A DNA stretch of 64,000 nucleotides from Sphingobacterium sp. R2 (GCF_040760075.1 NZ_CP142884.1:434001-498000), one strand, 5' to 3'. Counted from the first letter of the stretch, positions 36,412-46,060 are shown. The notes: generated from the sequence alone by a model not told the origin. Numbers and translations: made by a program.

Positions 36412-37578
36412 TCATACATTGTTAAACACAGCATCCAGGACCTCATACTCCTTCTTCACCGTATGATTATTTCCCATATATTCAATGGCTTGATTCGATT
36501 TTCTCTTATGAAATTGATCGTCCTGAAGCAATTCTGTTATATTAGAAGCAAAGGCCTGTTCATCCAGTGATATAAGACATCCATTATCTGATTTATTAAA
36601 CAATCCATCGACACCACGTTGATTTGTTACAACGGGAATGCCAAAAGATAATGCTTCCAAAACCTTTATTTTGATTCCTGTTCCTGAAAGCATTGGACAG
36701 ATAGCAACTTTAGCTTGTTCATAATAGCCTGCAAGCTCATCCACTAATCCATGTTTTATTACATTTTTCAATGTGGGAATATGCACACAAATCTTGCCAA
36801 TAACATGCAGTTCAACATTCGTAAGTAGTGGAAATACCTTTTCTAAAAACCACTTCATACTTGACACATTGTGCGGATTGTCACTTGCTACATAAATTAA
36901 GTCAATCGTTTTTTCGCACTCCCGAATAACAGGCAATGGCATTGAAACTGGGATTAATCGTACAAATTTATCAGCAAACTGTTCAAAAATATATTTTTCC
37001 TCAATTGAAAATGTCCATATCTCGTTAAAAGAAGCCATGGTAGACAACTCAGCTCCAAACATTTTACCTAACTGACGCATTGAAAAATGTTCCTTTTCCT
37101 TTGTCTTATTTTGCAGTGTCAGAAAATCATGCGAATCTAAAATTGTATAAGGCCCTATCAAATTCTTTACCAAACTTCCAAATTCAACATAGCTAATAAT
37201 AACATAATCGTATCTATGAGCGCTTAAAACCTTTTCAAATCTTCTTTGAAAGGACGGCGAAACACGATCAACCAAATTTGAGTGAAATATATTTTTTATC
37301 TCCTTTTGCAATTTGTCACGAAAGAAATAACTAATTCTATTTTTTTTGGAAGATTTAAAAGGTAAAATAATCAGGTTAATATTGGGAAATTCGGAATGAA
37401 AAACAGCTTCATCACCTGTTCTCCAATTAATTGAGGATACAAAATCGATCTCAAAATTTGCACTTATCGTATTAAAATAAGTTAACAACTGCTTACACCT
37501 AGTCAAATTGCCTGCTTTCGAACTGTTAGGATTTTCAGGCATAAAGTATAATATTCTCTTTTTCTTTATTGTTTGCAT
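36412..37578 (-). CDS. GT4-like glycosyltransferase
   Basis: This 388-residue GT-B protein has an N-terminal RILYFMPENPNSSKAGNLTR segment, a VLDSHDF-like motif (YTILDSHDFLTLQNKT), and a C-terminal donor domain with IDLIYVASDNPHNVSSMKWF and KIKVLEALSFGIPVVTNQRG. This resembles the GT4 branch that includes sugar transferases with a glycosyl_trans_1_4 domain. No signal peptide. A weak stem (AAAAGCA/TGCTTTT at 37597-37616) lies just upstream, between it and the frameshifted GT4. Confidence 0.82.
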   Translation of the reverse strand: MQTIKKKRILYFMPENPNSSKAGNLTRCKQLLTYFNTISANFEIDFVSSINWRTGDEAVFHSEFPNINLIILPFKSSKKNRISYFFRDKLQKEIKNIFHSNLVDRVSPSFQRRFEKVLSAHRYDYVIISYVEFGSLVKNLIGPYTILDSHDFLTLQNKTKEKEHFSMRQLGKMFGAELSTMASFNEIWTFSIEEKYIFEQFADKFVRLIPVSMPLPVIRECEKTIDLIYVASDNPHNVSSMKWFLEKVFPLLTNVELHVIGKICVHIPTLKNVIKHGLVDELAGYYEQAKVAICPMLSGTGIKIKVLEALSFGIPVVTNQRGVDGLFNKSDNGCLISLDEQAFASNITELLQDDQFHKRKSNQAIEYMGNNHTVKKEYEVLDAVFNNV

Positions 37579-37697
37579 TTATTCTTATTGAATAGGAAAA
37601 AGCAGTAATTGCTTTTATATTAAATAATACGAATTATCCCCGGAAAATGCCACATTCTCCTTGATTTTTCTTTTGCAGGAGTATTAAGATCTATGAA

Positions 37698-38959
37698 TCA
37701 TCTCGCCTTCACCCCCAAACTTCTTGTAACAGTTTCCACTAAATTTAACCACCCTTTAGCCATATTTTCAAAACTGTACGCCTTCACTGCCAAATTGCTT
37801 TGAACGCCAAGTCTCGAACGTAGCGAAGGGTCCATGATCAATTGTTCGAGGTACAGCGCCATCTGCTGTTCATCCAATGCTAAAAAACCATTTTGACTGT
37901 GTTTGATCAATTCATTTACCCCGGAACAAGTGGAAAAGCCGATACTCGGCAGGCCTATTGACATGGCTTCTGCCAAGGCCAGTCCAAACCCCTCATATTT
38001 GCTGGGGAAAATAAAAATATCCGCATCCCGCATCTTTATCAAGGGATCGTCGGTGAATCCACGAAGAAAGACCCGTTCAGCCAATCCAAGATCACAAATT
38101 TGTGTATTCAATCGATCAAAGTCTGGACCTATCCCCCAAAACTCCAAATCCCAATTGGGATATTTGTTTGCCAGGTCAGCAAAAATTGCAATGGCAACAT
38201 GCTGCTGCTTACATTCTGTATCCAAACGCCCAACATGAATAACCTTATATCTTTCTTTGATACGGTCATGGATAACTAAATCGTGAGGATCTACCTGCTG
38301 GATTGGATTGGCAATAACGTCGCATTGTCCCGAAAAATTAGACGGTAGAAAATCCCGATAGCTATCAAATAAGATCTGAACACCATCTAAATGATTGAAA
38401 CTAGCAGTTAACAAATCAACCATATAGGCTTTTCTCCCGCCCAGAACATTGGTATAATCGTAATCAGGTCTTCCATTCACCGAATCTATAATGGGGATTG
38501 ACAGTGTATTTCCATAAGTAATCTCCAGAAGTGAGCCAATGGACATGGTAATAATCAAATCCGGCTTTAGTCCGTCGATATAATCTTTCCATAAAATCGC
38601 CCGCTTTCGTAGATTAAATTGAAATAATTTAGCTTCCCCCCCATCCGTTGCTTCAATCGGCGGTTATACCACTTGCTGTATTTTTTGCGGGCCTTGTATT
38701 TCAACCATAAAAGTGGATTCGTCCCCTTATAGTTATAAATAGGAAGCTCGAGCTTCTGCTCCAAATTAGCGTCAAAGATATTCGTCACTTTCACCGACTT
38801 ATGCAGCGGAAAAACTGGAGAGCCTTTTATGTTTTCATTGGTTGCAATCTCCACTTCATACCCATTTGTACTCAGTATGTTCGCTAGCGTAGAACATATC
38901 TTTTCCGTTCCTCCTATTCCATTTAAAAAATACAAATGTTGTATTAGTAAAATTTTCAT
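37698..38959 (-). pseudogene. GT4 glycosyltransferase split by a frameshift at a seven-base G/C run
   Basis: Two adjacent minus-strand frames make one enzyme. The first (38959-38567) gives an N-terminal GT-B domain starting KILLIQHLYFLNGIGGTEKI, correct up to residue 108, then runs out of frame to a stop. The second (from about 38636 to 37698) gives the rest, with RLDTECKQQHVAIAIF and FPSKYEGFGLALAEAMSIG. The switch falls at the C7 run 38636-38642 (G7 on the coding strand). One additional G would join the frames into about 420 residues, a normal GT4 length. This may be a phase-variable gene in the OFF state, a fixed mutation, or a sequencing error. It overlaps the upstream GT2 by 4 bases. Confidence 0.85.
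38636..38642 (-). repeat. Homopolymer C7 (coding-strand G7) tract at the frameshift
   Basis: Seven C on the plus strand, read as G7 within codons M106-G107-G108 of the GT4 gene. It is exactly where the reading frame changes, as expected for slipped-strand mispairing. Confidence 0.85.
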
Positions 38960-40020
38960 ACGTCGAGATACTTATTTCTGATCCTTTGACGGACTTTTCT
39001 TCTTAGGCCAGCAATTGGAATAAACTTCACCCAAAATAAGCCTCGCTTCAATTTTGCAGCCCTCCTTTTACAAAAATTTACGTAAAACGTATCAAAATCA
39101 CTACGATCTCGAGCCTCTACAAAATAGCTAAAAGGCACCGTCAATATTTCTTTATCTGCTTTGCTAAGATGTCGGCTTACATATTGTTGCATGAAATTTT
39201 GCAATAAATTTAACAACTCTTCCTTCTCAAGATCATTAAATGCCATTTTTAAATAGCGTAACTCAAAAGGCTCATGTTCAATAAATAGCGCTAGTTTTAA
39301 GGCTTTTGAAGCAAAGAGATCATGTTCGTTATAAAACACCTTCAATAGTTCTAACCATATTGGGATCTGTTTCAATAAGCGATTGGTCTGTCGATTAATT
39401 TGCGTATGATTTTGATTCTCGTGCTGTCTATAAAAATACACTGCCGCCGGATTGAATCCGATCTTATCTGTCATCAAAAAAAGACGATGCGAAAACAACC
39501 CATCCTCACAGGGTTGGATTCCTTCTGGAAAACGAATATCGGGATATGTGTCCAGTAAGGTCTTTTTGATCAGCAATCCGCAGGTCGGTACGGCAGCCAA
39601 ACGTGGAGCGCGGGAACAATAAGGCTCTCCCAAAATCACCAAATCAAAATCTTGCTGGCTAGCAACCGCTAAGGAGACGGACAAAAATGCCGAGTCAATG
39701 GTGTCATCAGAATCCAAAAAATAGACATATTCTCCCACTGCGTGGCTTAAACCATTATTTCTCGCTACGGAAACGCCAGCATTTTCCTGATCGAAAAAGT
39801 AAATTCTCGGATCTAAAGATGCATACTTTTTACATATTGTAGCAGACGAGTCCGTACTGCCATCATTAACAAGAATAATTTCGAAATCCTGTAATTCCTG
39901 ATGAAGTACACTTTGAATGGTCTCATCCAAATATTTTTCGACATTATATACCGGTATCACTACCGACACAGCAACGCGAGAAGTCCGCTCCGTAATAATA
40001 GTTTTTCCCATCATTGACAT
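38956..40020 (-). CDS. GT2 glycosyltransferase (WaaE/EpsJ-like)
   Basis: This 354-residue GT-A enzyme has SVVIPVYNVEKYLDETIQSV, the VNDGSTDSS donor motif, GVSVARNNGL, and YFLDSDDTID with the DSDD metal-binding motif, followed by a helical C-terminal region of about 130 residues. The start is set at the first ATG; two other in-frame ATG codons follow within four codons. It is the second gene of the minus operon. Its end overlaps the frameshifted GT4 start (ATGA-type overlap), so loss of that gene's frame may affect downstream translation. Confidence 0.9.
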   Translation of the reverse strand: MSMMGKTIITERTSRVAVSVVIPVYNVEKYLDETIQSVLHQELQDFEIILVNDGSTDSSATICKKYASLDPRIYFFDQENAGVSVARNNGLSHAVGEYVYFLDSDDTIDSAFLSVSLAVASQQDFDLVILGEPYCSRAPRLAAVPTCGLLIKKTLLDTYPDIRFPEGIQPCEDGLFSHRLFLMTDKIGFNPAAVYFYRQHENQNHTQINRQTNRLLKQIPIWLELLKVFYNEHDLFASKALKLALFIEHEPFELRYLKMAFNDLEKEELLNLLQNFMQQYVSRHLSKADKEILTVPFSYFVEARDRSDFDTFYVNFCKRRAAKLKRGLFWVKFIPIAGLRRKVRQRIRNKYLDV

Positions 40021-40063
40021 TTAATATACAAAAATAGAAACAGTAATGATATATTAAATGCTG

Positions 40064-41293
40064 TTATTTTAATGATTGCTCGATTTTATCTTTGTTTAAC
40101 GTAAATTCCCGATAACGGAATTCCCCAGATTTATTTCCAATTACAGCCCCCATCTTAATCAACGACTCGTTGCTTCCCATTGGAAAAATGGAACTTCTAT
40201 AGGCATTATTTTTTAACAGAGGTTTCGGTAATACCTTGAAGTTCAAACCGTCTTTCGAATAAGCGACATATAGCAACTCTGCTGTATATTTTTTTACTTC
40301 ACCAACAGCAATACATAGAAAGTAGTATCCGTCAGCATATGTTGCTTGGATATGCCACGGAGAATTTCCATTTCCGAACCTCAACCACGGTTTATTAAGA
40401 AAATTGACAATTTTGCTTTCCCGAAAACCTGTAAAATTAATTCCGTCTCCGGAAGTTCTACGAATAACATAAGACGGATCCTTACCCTTAAAACTCTTGG
40501 GACCGAGATTCAGCTCAATTTCATAACTTAAAAATTCACTTCCGTCATGGATAAAAGAAGGAGATAACAGGTGATCATCTTTGGGAGTGAAGGGAGGGTT
40601 ACTGGTAAAAGCAATATTCAAATTCGACCACTTTATACCATCAGTTGACGTTTGCTGTACGATAGTTCGATGTGCATTTTGTTTTAATCGGTCAAAATTA
40701 CTATTACTTAAAACGCATTTACCTTTCAAAGACTGCGCAGTGATAAAACTGCCTCTATAATAGAGATAGAACTGATTATTCAAATATACCCAATCGACAT
40801 CCGACCAAAATCCCTGGATCGGATCAACCTTGTTTTCACCAAAACTTTCTGTCGGAAAAGGGGCATTCATGATTGGATTAGTTAGACCGGATGGATTCAC
40901 CCAGTCAAGACCATCATTTGATACAACAACACTTGGGTTTTCAAATTTCTTTGAATTCTGATTAGTTCCAACTGCTCCAAAATAAGGCGTGAAAACCATC
41001 CAATATTTGTAGCCATTTAATTTATTTGGGAAATAAAGAACATCTGGATGACAATAACTAGCGTTTGAGCCAGAGATGTCGATGAAATCGACAGCATTTT
41101 TTAGCCCTTTAAAATTAGCATCAGCCACAGTATGGATATTGACGAGCCCTTCATCATTGTCAAAAACGACCGAATCAATGGGATCAACAGTCCAAATCGG
41201 AGTTTCAACATCTTGCGCAAAAAAATCCGCCGTACGGTTGCAGCTCAAAAGGAAAATACTTCCACATAGGAGTATCCAAAATTTACGATTCAT
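40064..41293 (-). CDS. Lipoprotein with five-bladed beta-propeller (GH43/GH32-like)
   Basis: This 409-residue protein has a lipoprotein signal with lipobox LLSC and Cys18. The mature part shows propeller-type repeats: HPDVLYFPNKLNGYKYWMVF, NPSVVVSNDGLDWV, WVYLNNQFYLYYRG, QQTSTDGIKWSN, LLSPSFIHDGSEFLSYEIE and VAYSKDGLNFK. Each has a D-G turn and aromatic strands, as in five-bladed propeller glycoside hydrolases (GH32/43/68/130). No catalytic triad can be assigned with confidence. It is the first gene of the minus-strand glycosyltransferase operon, 43 bases before the GT2 gene, so it may trim, bind or modify the polymer outside the cell. Confidence 0.75.
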   Translation of the reverse strand: MNRKFWILLCGSIFLLSCNRTADFFAQDVETPIWTVDPIDSVVFDNDEGLVNIHTVADANFKGLKNAVDFIDISGSNASYCHPDVLYFPNKLNGYKYWMVFTPYFGAVGTNQNSKKFENPSVVVSNDGLDWVNPSGLTNPIMNAPFPTESFGENKVDPIQGFWSDVDWVYLNNQFYLYYRGSFITAQSLKGKCVLSNSNFDRLKQNAHRTIVQQTSTDGIKWSNLNIAFTSNPPFTPKDDHLLSPSFIHDGSEFLSYEIELNLGPKSFKGKDPSYVIRRTSGDGINFTGFRESKIVNFLNKPWLRFGNGNSPWHIQATYADGYYFLCIAVGEVKKYTAELLYVAYSKDGLNFKVLPKPLLKNNAYRSSIFPMGSNESLIKMGAVIGNKSGEFRYREFTLNKDKIEQSLK

Positions 41294-41374
41294 AAATAAA
41301 AATCAAACGATAGAAACAAGAGAATGCTACTAGGATAAAATGTTTTTCAATAAATAAAATAAGCAGACAACATA

Positions 41375-41382
41375 CAAATGTA
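41375..41382 (-). promoter_or_regulatory. -7 box for the minus-strand glycosyltransferase operon
   Basis: The minus strand reads TACATTTG, a full TAnnTTTG match. The -33 element is not clear at the usual spacing. Confidence 0.4.
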
Positions 41383-41565
41383 TTTTTTTCGTTGCAAAAT
41401 TAACATATTTCCATCAAAAAAAACAACTACTCACCTTTTGAAACTGATGAAATAAAAACAATCCGAAATTATTTTAAAAACGTATATTCCAAGACATTCA
41501 ATTTTCTATTAGCAATCTAATTTACATCGAAGGTCTTTATTCTCGACAAGACGCTCAACACATCC

Positions 41566-41685
41566 ATGCAGGAAAACAAACTGTTCACTAACTGCATACT
41601 TTTAAAAACTTCCTGTATTATTATTTGTACTCTTATTCACGCCTGCAGTTGCAACGACACAATGAACCACGGCAACGAGCGTTAA
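41566..41685 (+). CDS. Candidate small lipoprotein (39 aa)
   Basis: A 39-codon frame has a hydrophobic stretch (TSCIIICTLIHACSC) after a short N-terminus containing one Lys, ending in a lipobox-like IHAC, then a polar tail CNDTMNHGNER. This resembles very small lipoproteins of the entericidin kind in layout only. It ends 34 bases before sixA. Translation is unproven and the frame could be chance. Confidence 0.3.
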   Translation: MQENKLFTNCILLKTSCIIICTLIHACSCNDTMNHGNER

Positions 41686-41719
41686 TATTTATACGAATAT
41701 AGAATCAAAAAATTCAATC

Positions 41720-42211
41720 ATGGACAACAGTAAAAAACTTTATATCATCCGACATGCCAAAGCCGAAACCATTCCGGGAATAAATGATTTTGACCGTGCA
41801 CTTACCTCTGACGGAATACAGCAGGCTAAACAAGTAGCTGCTAAGCTTGCAGCTAAATTGACTCTGGGGGAAAACGCTATGGTAATCAGTTCCCCAGCAA
41901 ATCGTGCGCTACAAACAACGCGTGTTTTTTTAGAGGTAATGGGCTCATCTTCTTTTGACATTAAAATTGAAGAGACGATCTATGAATGTACATTCAAACA
42001 CATGTTATCTATCATTAACACAATTCCCGATCATATCGACCATGTATTGCTCTTTGGACACAATCCCACTTTGACTGATTTGGTAGAATACTTAACCCGA
42101 AAATCCGCCTATTTAAGGACATCATCCTGCGCAGAAATAAAACTCGATACCGGTTTCACCTTTCAGATGCTCAGTGGCAACTGTGCCGATCTTGTACAAA
42201 TAATTGATTAA
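41720..42211 (+). CDS. SixA-like histidine phosphatase
   Basis: This 163-residue protein is a small histidine phosphatase-superfamily member. LYIIRHAKAE near the start has the catalytic RHA motif with the phospho-accepting His, RALQTTR carries the second Arg, and VLLFGHNPTLTDL the second His. SixA dephosphorylates phosphohistidine in HPt domains or PTS proteins; the target here is unknown. No partner gene is adjacent. Confidence 0.88.
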   Translation: MDNSKKLYIIRHAKAETIPGINDFDRALTSDGIQQAKQVAAKLAAKLTLGENAMVISSPANRALQTTRVFLEVMGSSSFDIKIEETIYECTFKHMLSIINTIPDHIDHVLLFGHNPTLTDLVEYLTRKSAYLRTSSCAEIKLDTGFTFQMLSGNCADLVQIID

Positions 42212-42360
42212 TATAGATCTATGATCTGGTCAAAAAGTGAGTTTCAGGTACAAATTTGCCACAAGAAATTAATGTAGATGCATTTGATTGCTGACATCTG
42301 GATGAGCGCTATGGAGATTGATCTGGTCGATGCAGCGCCCAAACATTAAAAAACATATTT

Positions 42361-42385
42361 AAGCCTCCATCATGGAGGCTTTTTC
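42361..42385 (+). terminator. Terminator before the DUF255 gene
   Basis: AAGCCTCCA pairs with TGGAGGCTT around TCA, followed by T. The next promoter's -7 box starts three bases later. Confidence 0.75.
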
Positions 42386-42387
42386 AC

Positions 42388-42395
42388 TATCTTCG
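42388..42395 (+). promoter_or_regulatory. -7 box for the DUF255 gene
   Basis: TATCTTCG matches TAnnTTTG in seven of eight positions and ends 4 bases before the ATG at 42400, again implying a leaderless mRNA. Confidence 0.45.
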
Positions 42396-42399
42396 TCTT

Positions 42400-44400
42400 A
42401 TGGCGAATCAATTGCAATTTGAAAATTCACCGTACCTCAAACAGCATGCACACAATCCGGTAGATTGGATGCCTTGGGGGCCGGAAGCTTTAAATAAAGC
42501 AAAAGACGAAAATAAACTGATTATCGTAAGCATTGGCTACTCCGCTTGCCATTGGTGTCATGTGATGGAGCGCGAAAGTTTTGAAAACTCTGCCATCGCC
42601 CAGACCATGAATAAATTCTTTGTCTCGATCAAAATCGATCGCGAAGAACGCCCCGACATTGACCAAGTTTATATGTTAGCTGTCCAATTGATGACGAATG
42701 CGGGCGGATGGCCTTTGAACTGTATCTGTTTACCAGATGGTCGCCCGATTTATGGCGGCACCTATTTTAAACCGCACGACTGGCAGAACATCTTGTTACA
42801 AATTGCTCAAATGTGGGAAGAGAAGCCCGAAGTCGCATTGGAATATGCCGAAAAGTTAAACAACGGTATTCAACGGGCTGAAAAACTACCTATCCACTCC
42901 ATTCCCGAACAGTATACTAGTGAAGACCTACGTGAAATTGTAACACCATGGATCGAAACTTTTGATAAAAAAGAAGGCGGTTATCAAAGAGCGCCAAAAT
43001 TTCCACTACCAAACAATTGGTTGTTTTTTCTAAAATATGGAGTACTTGCCGATGATAAAGAGATCTTGAACCACGTGCATTTTACATTGAAAAAAATCGC
43101 TTCTGGCGGTATATACGACCAGATTGGTGGTGGCTTTGCGCGGTATTCAGTCGATCCCTACTGGCATATCCCCCATTTCGAAAAAATGCTCTATGATAAC
43201 GGCCAATTGCTATCTTTATACGCCGAAGCTTATCAACAGCATAAAGATCCATTTTATAAAAGAATAATCGAAGAAACGATTGCTTGGGCCGAACGGGAAA
43301 TGCTTGCCCCCAATCATGGTTTCTACAGCGCTCTTGATGCCGACAGTGAAGGTATTGAAGGAAAATTCTACTCCTTTTCAAAAACCGAATTGGATGAAGT
43401 GCTGGGCAAAGACGCTGGACTATTTAGTCAATACTTTAATATTACAGAATTGGGCAACTGGGAGGAAGAGCAAACGAATATTCCTATTTGCGCCATAAAT
43501 GCAGACCAGTTAGCTGCAAAGGTCAATATGTCAGCTGACGAATGGTCAGAGTTTCTAAAAGATTCAAAGAAAAAATTATATGACTTCCGCGAAAAAAGAG
43601 TGCGGCCGGGACTCGACCATAAACAATTGACTTCTTGGAATGCCCTATTCTTAAAAGGACTCGTTGATGCCTATTCCAGTCTGGACAACAGACATTTTCT
43701 GGAGCTGGCCTTGAATAACGCACAATTTATATGTAATGAACTTATCCAAAATAATGGGCAATTACTGCATCAGCCAGAAGATAAAAATAGAGCGATTGCA
43801 GGCTTCCTCGATGATTATGCATTCACGGTTGAAGCGTTCATAGTATTGTATGAGGCTACATTTGATTTCAATTGGCTAACCAAAGCAAGACAGCTTGCCG
43901 ACAAAGCTATTGCCTTATTTTACGATGGATCGCAAAAAACTTTTTATTATACATCATCGGAAGCGGAGCAACTCATCGCACGAAAAAGCGAAATCATGGA
44001 TAATGTAATCCCATCTTCTTCATCGACCATGACCCGTCAACTGAAACGTCTAGGTCTACTTTTTGATAATGAAAATTATATCGCCATATCAGACCAATTA
44101 TTAGCGAATGTATTCCCTCAAATCAAGACTTATGGTTCGGCCTATTCAAATTGGGCAATATTATTGCTAGAAGAAAGGTATGGAATCAATGAAATTGCAT
44201 TGACGGGCAAGAAAGCAATGGCTTTTAAACATGAGCTCGATCAATATTATATTCCAAATAAAATTGTTCTTGGCGGTACAGAAGAAAATCTTCCACTTCT
44301 AAAACATAGGGTTGGAAAGGAGACAAAAGCTTATATTTGTAAAAATAGGACCTGCAGTCTGCCTCAGGATTCAATAAAAGCGTTAATAAATTATATTTAA
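42400..44400 (+). CDS. Thioredoxin-domain DUF255 protein (YyaL/SSP411 family)
   Basis: This 666-residue protein starts with the DUF255 thioredoxin-like domain: [20 protein letters not shown], then [18 protein letters not shown] with the CHWC motif, and [13 protein letters not shown] six-hairpin-like (alpha/alpha)6 domain follows ([53 protein letters not shown]). The family is found from bacteria to mammals (SPATA20) with no agreed function; a glycan-epimerase-like or redox role has been proposed. Length is normal. It is followed 36 bases later by the SlyD-like gene. Confidence 0.93.
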   Translation: MANQLQFENSPYLKQHAHNPVDWMPWGPEALNKAKDENKLIIVSIGYSACHWCHVMERESFENSAIAQTMNKFFVSIKIDREERPDIDQVYMLAVQLMTNAGGWPLNCICLPDGRPIYGGTYFKPHDWQNILLQIAQMWEEKPEVALEYAEKLNNGIQRAEKLPIHSIPEQYTSEDLREIVTPWIETFDKKEGGYQRAPKFPLPNNWLFFLKYGVLADDKEILNHVHFTLKKIASGGIYDQIGGGFARYSVDPYWHIPHFEKMLYDNGQLLSLYAEAYQQHKDPFYKRIIEETIAWAEREMLAPNHGFYSALDADSEGIEGKFYSFSKTELDEVLGKDAGLFSQYFNITELGNWEEEQTNIPICAINADQLAAKVNMSADEWSEFLKDSKKKLYDFREKRVRPGLDHKQLTSWNALFLKGLVDAYSSLDNRHFLELALNNAQFICNELIQNNGQLLHQPEDKNRAIAGFLDDYAFTVEAFIVLYEATFDFNWLTKARQLADKAIALFYDGSQKTFYYTSSEAEQLIARKSEIMDNVIPSSSSTMTRQLKRLGLLFDNENYIAISDQLLANVFPQIKTYGSAYSNWAILLLEERYGINEIALTGKKAMAFKHELDQYYIPNKIVLGGTEENLPLLKHRVGKETKAYICKNRTCSLPQDSIKALINYI

Positions 44401-44436
44401 TAAACGGTAGCCTCGGCTTCCAAAAATCAAAATCAG

Positions 44437-44934
44437 ATGGCTATAAAAGCAAACGACGTCGTAGCATTGACGTACAGACTTCACACAGTAGAAAACGGTG
44501 AAAAAGTTTTCGTTGAAGAAACAACTGCAGAACAACCTTTAGATTTCTTATATGGTGTAGGTATGATGTTACCTAAATTTGAAGAAAACATCGCAGATTT
44601 AAATATTGGTGATAAAATTTCATTTGAATTGGCACCTGATGATGCTTACGGTCAAAAAGACGAAAGAGCATTCGCACAATTGCCAGTTGATATGTTCAAA
44701 GAAACAGGATTACCTCCAGTGGGAGAAGTATTACCTTTGCAAGACAACCAAGGAAACCAATTCCGTGCGGTGGTAGCTGAAGTTACTCCAGAAATTGTTG
44801 TTGCTGACTTAAACCACCCAATGGCTGGTAAAACATTAAATTTTGATATCGAAATCTTAACTGTACGTCCTGCTACTGAAGAAGAATTGTCTCATGGACA
44901 CTCACATGGTGTAGACGGTACACAAGGTCACTAA
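44437..44934 (+). CDS. slyD: FKBP-type peptidyl-prolyl isomerase, SlyD-like
   Basis: This 165-residue cytosolic protein has the SlyD order: an FKBP half (ANDVVALTYRLHTVENGEKV, PLDFLYGVGMMLPKFEENI), the inserted-flap chaperone domain (DDAYGQKDERAFAQLP ... LPLQDNQGNQFRAVV), the closing FKBP strand with DLNHPMAGKTLNFDIEIL, and a His-rich metal-binding tail HGHSHGVDGTQGH. It speeds prolyl isomerisation and may bind nickel. It ends with a bidirectional terminator. Confidence 0.92.
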   Translation: MAIKANDVVALTYRLHTVENGEKVFVEETTAEQPLDFLYGVGMMLPKFEENIADLNIGDKISFELAPDDAYGQKDERAFAQLPVDMFKETGLPPVGEVLPLQDNQGNQFRAVVAEVTPEIVVADLNHPMAGKTLNFDIEILTVRPATEEELSHGHSHGVDGTQGH

Positions 44935-44955
44935 TTGCGGCCGAAATAACTGAAT

Positions 44956-44990
44956 AAAATAGGGCGCCAAAATGGCGCCCTATTTTATTT
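44956..44990. terminator. Bidirectional terminator after slyD
   Basis: AAAATAGGGCGCC pairs with GGCGCCCTATTTT, a perfect 13-base-pair stem around AAAAT, followed by T-rich DNA. Confidence 0.92.
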
Positions 44991-45032
44991 ATAACTTTTT
45001 AAAAAATTATACTGTCCTCAAACGCAATCGAT

Positions 45033-45722
45033 ATGTTGACATTTTCGGAAAAAGTAGTTTTATTTAACAAACAACTTCATTATCAAGGGAATTTACCTAT
45101 AGGGTTCAACGTCATTAATCCTTATCTCGATAATCCCGAGACATTGGTCGTGATGGAACAGTTTTACAAAAAATTTTACCAGGATAACTTACAAAGAAAA
45201 TTCATTATCGGCATTAATCCGAGCAGGCATGGCGCAGGAGTAACGGGTGTTCCTTTTACCGACACGAAAAGATTAGCTAGCGCATGTGGTATACCAATGC
45301 GTTCAGCACACACGCATGAAATATCCTCTGTTTTTATGTACGATATGATCGAAGCCTATGGAGGACCAAACATTTTCTACAAACAGTTTTATATCAATTC
45401 GCCTTTTCCCCTAGCAATTGTTCGCGAGACAAATCCGAACAACTGGATCAATGCAAACTATTATGACGATAAGCAGCTTTTTGAAATGGTGAAGCCCTTT
45501 ATGGTTGAATCCCTAAAACAACATATCGCTATGGGGCTCGAAACGGATAAAGTCTTTGTCCTTGGAAAGAAAAATGCTACCTTCCTTGCAAAAATTAATA
45601 AAGAAGAGAAACTATTTGGAGAGATGATTATTCTGGACCACCCACGCTATATCCAACAATATAAATCAAAGGACAAGCAACACTATATTGACAACTATAT
45701 CCAATTATTAAGTGGCTTATAA
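45033..45722 (+). CDS. SMUG2-family uracil-DNA glycosylase (DUF4918)
   Basis: This 229-residue protein carries the uracil-glycosylase-fold motif in the form IIGINPSRHGAGVTGVPFTD, where GINPS...G gives the catalytic Asn region, and a C-terminal FVLGKKNATFLAKIN ... IILDHPRYIQQYK that corresponds to the H-P-R loop that enters the minor groove. DUF4918 members from Bacteroidota form the SMUG2 branch, which excises uracil and related lesions from DNA. It stands alone between terminators and the accessory pocket. Confidence 0.85.
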   Translation: MLTFSEKVVLFNKQLHYQGNLPIGFNVINPYLDNPETLVVMEQFYKKFYQDNLQRKFIIGINPSRHGAGVTGVPFTDTKRLASACGIPMRSAHTHEISSVFMYDMIEAYGGPNIFYKQFYINSPFPLAIVRETNPNNWINANYYDDKQLFEMVKPFMVESLKQHIAMGLETDKVFVLGKKNATFLAKINKEEKLFGEMIILDHPRYIQQYKSKDKQHYIDNYIQLLSGL

Positions 45723-45789
45723 AATGTGGAGAATGGTAAATCCGCAAAGTTGACACAGTATAGCCTTTCCTATATTATTTCATCAAGAA

Positions 45790-46060
45790 GTCCGTGTTTT
45801 GTACGTTATTTCACTCTCCTTCGACAATGATTCGAGGCATCTTCGGGCCTTATTCGTACTTGCGAGCACATAAGAGTGTTTTCCGACAGCCTTGCTACCG
45901 CCTTATCTCCGAGCCTGACTCATACTCACCACGGACTCATGTCGCGCTCACTACAGACTTATCTCGAGTATGTGGCGAAGCTGTATCAAAGCATATACGA
46001 GTCTCCCTCAGAGCAGCAGTTTTACGTCCATACAAAATTTAAAAACGATCCTTGTATACG
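45790..46060. other. Non-coding stretch of distinct composition with short internal repeats
   Basis: Inside the 484-base gap 45723-46206 this stretch is clearly richer in G+C and CG dinucleotides than its AT-rich flanks. It has repeated words: CTTATCTCCGAG (45902) and CTTATCTCGAG (45958), and two GACTCAT words about 19 bases apart, each followed by CTCAC. Short frames of 60-80 codons exist here in two phases, but neither resembles a protein family, so no gene is called. It may be a repeat element copy or a remnant. Confidence 0.45.

Larger units (their letters stand above)
41294..41719. other. Divergent gap between lipoprotein gene and sixA
   Basis: This 426-base AT-rich region should hold promoters for both sides. 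On the minus strand TACATTTG (41375-41382) matches a -7 box for the lipoprotein operon, 81 bases before its ATG. On the plus side no TAnnTTTG is seen. A possible 39-residue gene lies at 41566-41685. Confidence 0.45.

Noticed and set aside
38567-38959. A separate 130-residue gene
   Set aside because: Its last 22 residues are out-of-frame translation after the G7 run; residues 1-108 are the N-terminal domain of the GT4 gene that continues in the next frame.
42212-42399. Small gene between sixA and the DUF255 gene
   Set aside because: No frame with a plausible start; the stretch holds a terminator and a -7 box.
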